Source of the DNA: Gnetum montanum
Taxonomy: Eukaryota > Streptophyta > Gnetopsida > Gnetales > Gnetaceae
DNA: 59,524 nt
Direction: 5' to 3'
Assembly (NCBI GenBank): GCA_015680685.1
Contig: MNCI01002042.1
Location: 214,882-274,405 of the forward strand
Numbering within the stretch: position 1 is the stretch's first letter; each line of letters starts with the position of its first letter. The notes under the pieces are model-generated. The model saw only the letters and a program-made list of their open reading frames with translations, did no database searches and was not told the DNA's origin. The position numbers were made by a program, and so were the translations under genes. Below are positions 57,401 through 59,524 of the stretch, in pieces.

Positions 57401-57885
57401 TTCTTCAGCACGACCACAATGTTAGATACCCAGTCTGAGTAATCGACTGCGCGGATGAAACTAGCTTGGTACAGCTTGGTGATTTCATCACGCACCGCTA
57501 ACGCGATCTCTGGTTTTATTTTGCGTGCCTTTTGCCTAACCGCTTTAATTTGTGGATCTAAGATAATGTTATGCTGGATCAACCTAGGATCTAACCCAGG
57601 CATATCCTCATATGACCATGCGAAGACGGTGATGTTGTCTTGCAAGACCCGTTTTATTGCGTTGTGCGTTTCTTCATCTAACAAAGAACTGACTTTGAGC
57701 ATTTTAGTCTCACCCTTATGCGTAACGATAGGGACCTCACTGAGGGGGTCCTCGGTTATGTCTCCAGCCTCCAGGTCTANGGTTACGCTTTCTAAAGGGA
57801 GGTCAACATGCGTGGCATCAAACTGTCTAATTAGGTTCCCGTATGGGCCTGTCAAAATTAAGGGTGCTGAAACTGTGGCGTCCAT
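54476..57885 (-). pseudogene. Pol of T3: RT, RNase H, second RNase H, integrase; nearly intact
   Basis: ATG at 57,885 (MDATVSAPLI). RT: ITVFAWSYEDMPGLDP, CIDFQDLNKATIKD, catalytic YVDD at about 57,076-57,087. Ty3-type RNase H: FFIYLATSD near 56,645 and YYLSHAL. Second RNase H of Tat type: LYFDGAST near 56,200, EYEGLLRG, NTLADALATL near 55,860. Integrase: VHDGLCGGH, CDTCQSH, WGLDIIGP, TDNGPQF near 55,125, NGQAEA near 55,030; C-terminal NWEGPF; TAG at 54,476. Lesions: an undetermined base at 57,780, a frameshift near 55,990-56,020 inside the second RNase H (upstream of the SMLVINQ strand), TAG at 55,331 where T2 has Trp, and TAG at 54,666. All active-site residues that can be read are present. 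TTTTGTAG ends 11 bases before the ATG and could be a 3' splice site. It would convert element RNA to DNA and insert it; as given it is not functional. Confidence 0.9.
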
Positions 57886-58031
57886 TTTTCGTCTGTCCTA
57901 CAAAACCGACGAGTGCGTAAATGGTTAGGAGCTAGGTGACGTAATGTCGCCGAAACGTGTAAGGCTAACTGATTTTTGAATGTTATAGACAATTTGTAAT
58001 CAATGTAACCCGATTACGAGGTGATAAGATG

Positions 58032-58055
58032 TGGTAGTTTAACGTCATTTCGGAT
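58032..58055 (-). repeat. Single dyad-TAAACT unit G upstream of T3 pol
   Basis: Minus strand ATCCGAAATGACGTTAAACT, between the divergent starts of pol and the antisense gene, the place held by array C in T1. Confidence 0.7.
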
Positions 58056-58154
58056 AGTGGCGCGTGCAATATCGGCAGCATTAATATCTAGATTTGCGGA
58101 TTCCGTTTCAGGAAAGTTCCGCTTAAATCTGAAACCAAGTCGGTGATCCTCGCG

Positions 58155-58162
58155 TATAAGTA
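58155..58162 (+). promoter_or_regulatory. Probable TATA box of the T3 antisense gene
   Basis: TATAAGTA, about 155 bp upstream of the ATG at 58,311. Confidence 0.4.
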
Positions 58163-58310
58163 AGTGGTTCTTCGATGAGAACCGGTTGTTGTCTATCATG
58201 AATTTGAATTCGCAACTGTCGTTGAGCAGAGGAAGAGCAGAGTGTTAGGGCTTTGAATCTTGCGAAGATTTGCAAGTGTTGGTGTGTGAAGAAATTCTGA
58301 AATCGTCGCG

Positions 58311-59506
58311 ATGGCACCAAAGACGAAGAAGCAGAATGCAAAACTGGTCAAAATCGACGAAATGCAAGCAAATCTGGACCGTGTTTCGCGGGCGTTGATC
58401 GATGTTCGAGAGCCCGCGTCATTGAACCGGTTAGTTGTTCCTTACATACTTACTTTCGTTTCTATGGCTGCTTTTCATGGTGTATTTGCGTTTGCGTGCA
58501 TGTTGATTATGAGCTATGGACCTCGGGCTAATGCGAGGGTTTCAAATGGTTGCGTTTATCGCCGTTGTCAGGGACAAACCTTGAGTTGTCGCAAGGGTTT
58601 GGGCGATTTCGGCCTGGGTGCGTTTTATGCATTTTTTCGTGTTAGTCATGTAAATGCAAATGTCGGTGTTGATATACGCTTTGGCTTTTTTACTTTACAG
58701 CATCACGCTAAAGCCCATCCTGATTGTGCTAGACCTCATTGGGGTTTTATGCTGGACGAATCCTATCGTCCCCAATGTTCCTCCCCCTCACACAAGGGTG
58801 CAGGGGAAGGCCATCTGGTTCCGAAAAGGGGCGCTGGAGTTTCTGCAGTTTTTGCTGCGTAACTTCAGCATCATTATTTGGTCTAATGTGACCGGGGATG
58901 TTGCCGGTGCCATTTTGGAGCACCTATTGGCAGGGTCTTCGCAGGGGGTTCTGGCTTACCTGACAGACGGAGCCATCGAGACGGGTTATCCCGAGGACCA
59001 AGTGCTCAGCGCCCACGGTCTGCGGAGCTTACACTGGATCTGGGGCATGGCCCGTTTCAATTGTTATCATGCGTATAACACGTTGTTCGTGGCTCGTCAT
59101 GTGTCGACGTATTTCCAGAACCCACAAGGCATGGTGTACTACGCAGGCGGGTAAGCAAATTTGGCTAACTGTATTGTCTCTATTTTTGTTATAATGTCTA
59201 TTATTGATGTGAAGGGGGAGAGAAGTCTATGTGTAAAGTGTAAGTTAAGCTTACGCTGTATAGTACAGGTTTTTTATACATGACAACCAGCTAATTGCCG
59301 ATGGCGATACGTTGGCTTGGGCTGAAACGGCGATAATGGCGTTTACCGCGACCAACAATGTGCGTGTCGGTGTTATCGGGCAAATTGGCCATGAGATGCA
59401 TGAGCACCACACCCGCTATGAGCGCCCTTTTAAGAATTGTCAGGAACTCGGGTGGCTGCACGAGGACTGGACCTTGGATCCACCCCTCACCGTTGAGGAC
59501 GTGTAG
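58311..59506 (+). CDS. Antisense accessory gene of T3: spliced, FCP1/HAD-like pseudophosphatase domain; 3' end uncertain
   Basis: Exon 1 58,311-58,429 (MAPKTKKQNAKLV, lysine-rich), intron with GTTAGT donor and TTTACAG acceptor; exon 2 58,701-59,150; intron with GTAAGC donor and GTACAG acceptor; exon 3 from 59,269. Both introns are phase 2, as in T1, and exon 2 is 450 nt in both. Exon 2 reads LIVLDLIGVLCW, IWFRKGALEFLQFLL, IIIWSNVT and NTLFVARHVSTYFQNPQG, the order of plant FCP1-like phosphatases (LDLNGLL, FKRPFCDDFL, VGVWSS, NTLLLDDS..NPP). The first Asp is kept; the second motif Asp/Asn and the DD of DDS are replaced. Exon 3 ends GWLHEDWTLDPP, matching GWLHEDWTDNGP in T1. The frame meets TAG at 59,504, but a donor at 59,501 (GAC then GTGTAG) would be in the phase that T1 exon 4 expects, so the gene may continue beyond the window. 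No stop or frameshift occurs in 1.2 kb. Function unknown. Confidence 0.75.
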
Positions 59507-59524
59507 AGGGAACTCCCGCCATTT

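Noticed and set aside
57455-57928. 157-codon plus-strand ORF opposite T3 RT
   Set aside because: Complement of the conserved RT coding region; not conserved as a protein in T1.

Overview
The window looks like repeat-dense nuclear DNA of a land plant. It holds no rRNA, tRNA or intact single-copy gene. The evidence for a plant is: (i) Ty3/gypsy elements of the Tat (Ogre-like) lineage with two RNase H domains; (ii) a gag-only LTR family with a tRNA-Asp-type primer site; (iii) a LINE with a plant zf-RVT C-terminus; (iv) a fragment of a DAD1-like class III lipase. I cannot place it more precisely.

Layout. 1-20,985: three overlapping remnants of one Tat family (T0, T1, T2) on the + strand, in an LTR-internal-LTR order scrambled by deletions. 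Protease tail, LTR (2,324-3,919), gag-pro (T1), antisense gene, RT, a fused second gag-pro (T2), the last exons of a second antisense gene, RNase H/integrase, LTR (19,763-20,985). 20,986-25,937: AT-rich DNA with a LINE between 29-bp direct repeats and a GC-rich broken lipase fragment. About 25,938-50,700: nested and truncated copies (C0-C4 plus an unassigned piece) of a gag-only LTR family on both strands. A solo Tat LTR with a perfect 5-bp target duplication lies inside one of their LTRs. 51,305-59,524: a younger Tat element (T3) on the minus strand, entering at its 3' LTR and leaving the window upstream of pol.

Most notable content. Between gag-pro and pol, T1 and T3 both carry a multi-exon gene on the opposite strand. 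In both copies exon 1 is short and lysine-rich, exon 2 is exactly 450 nt, and the first two introns have GT-AG ends and phase 2. The encoded protein resembles the plant FCP1-like (HAD) fold with its catalytic aspartates replaced, followed in T1 by a retroelement-type helical region, a coiled coil and an acidic tail. T2 keeps the last two exons.

The Tat elements also carry arrays of a short dyad motif, GTC-N6-GAC or GCC-N6-GGC followed by NNTAAACT, at the ends of gag-pro and pol. The two arms change together between units. The LTRs and the antisense gene's intron 1 carry a different array built on the palindrome GCGTATACGC and on TTTACGC. Together these suggest a retroelement with two opposed transcription units, separated by structured arrays, and one accessory protein. 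That functional reading is inference.

Nearly all coding remnants carry stops or frameshifts. T3 is the least damaged.
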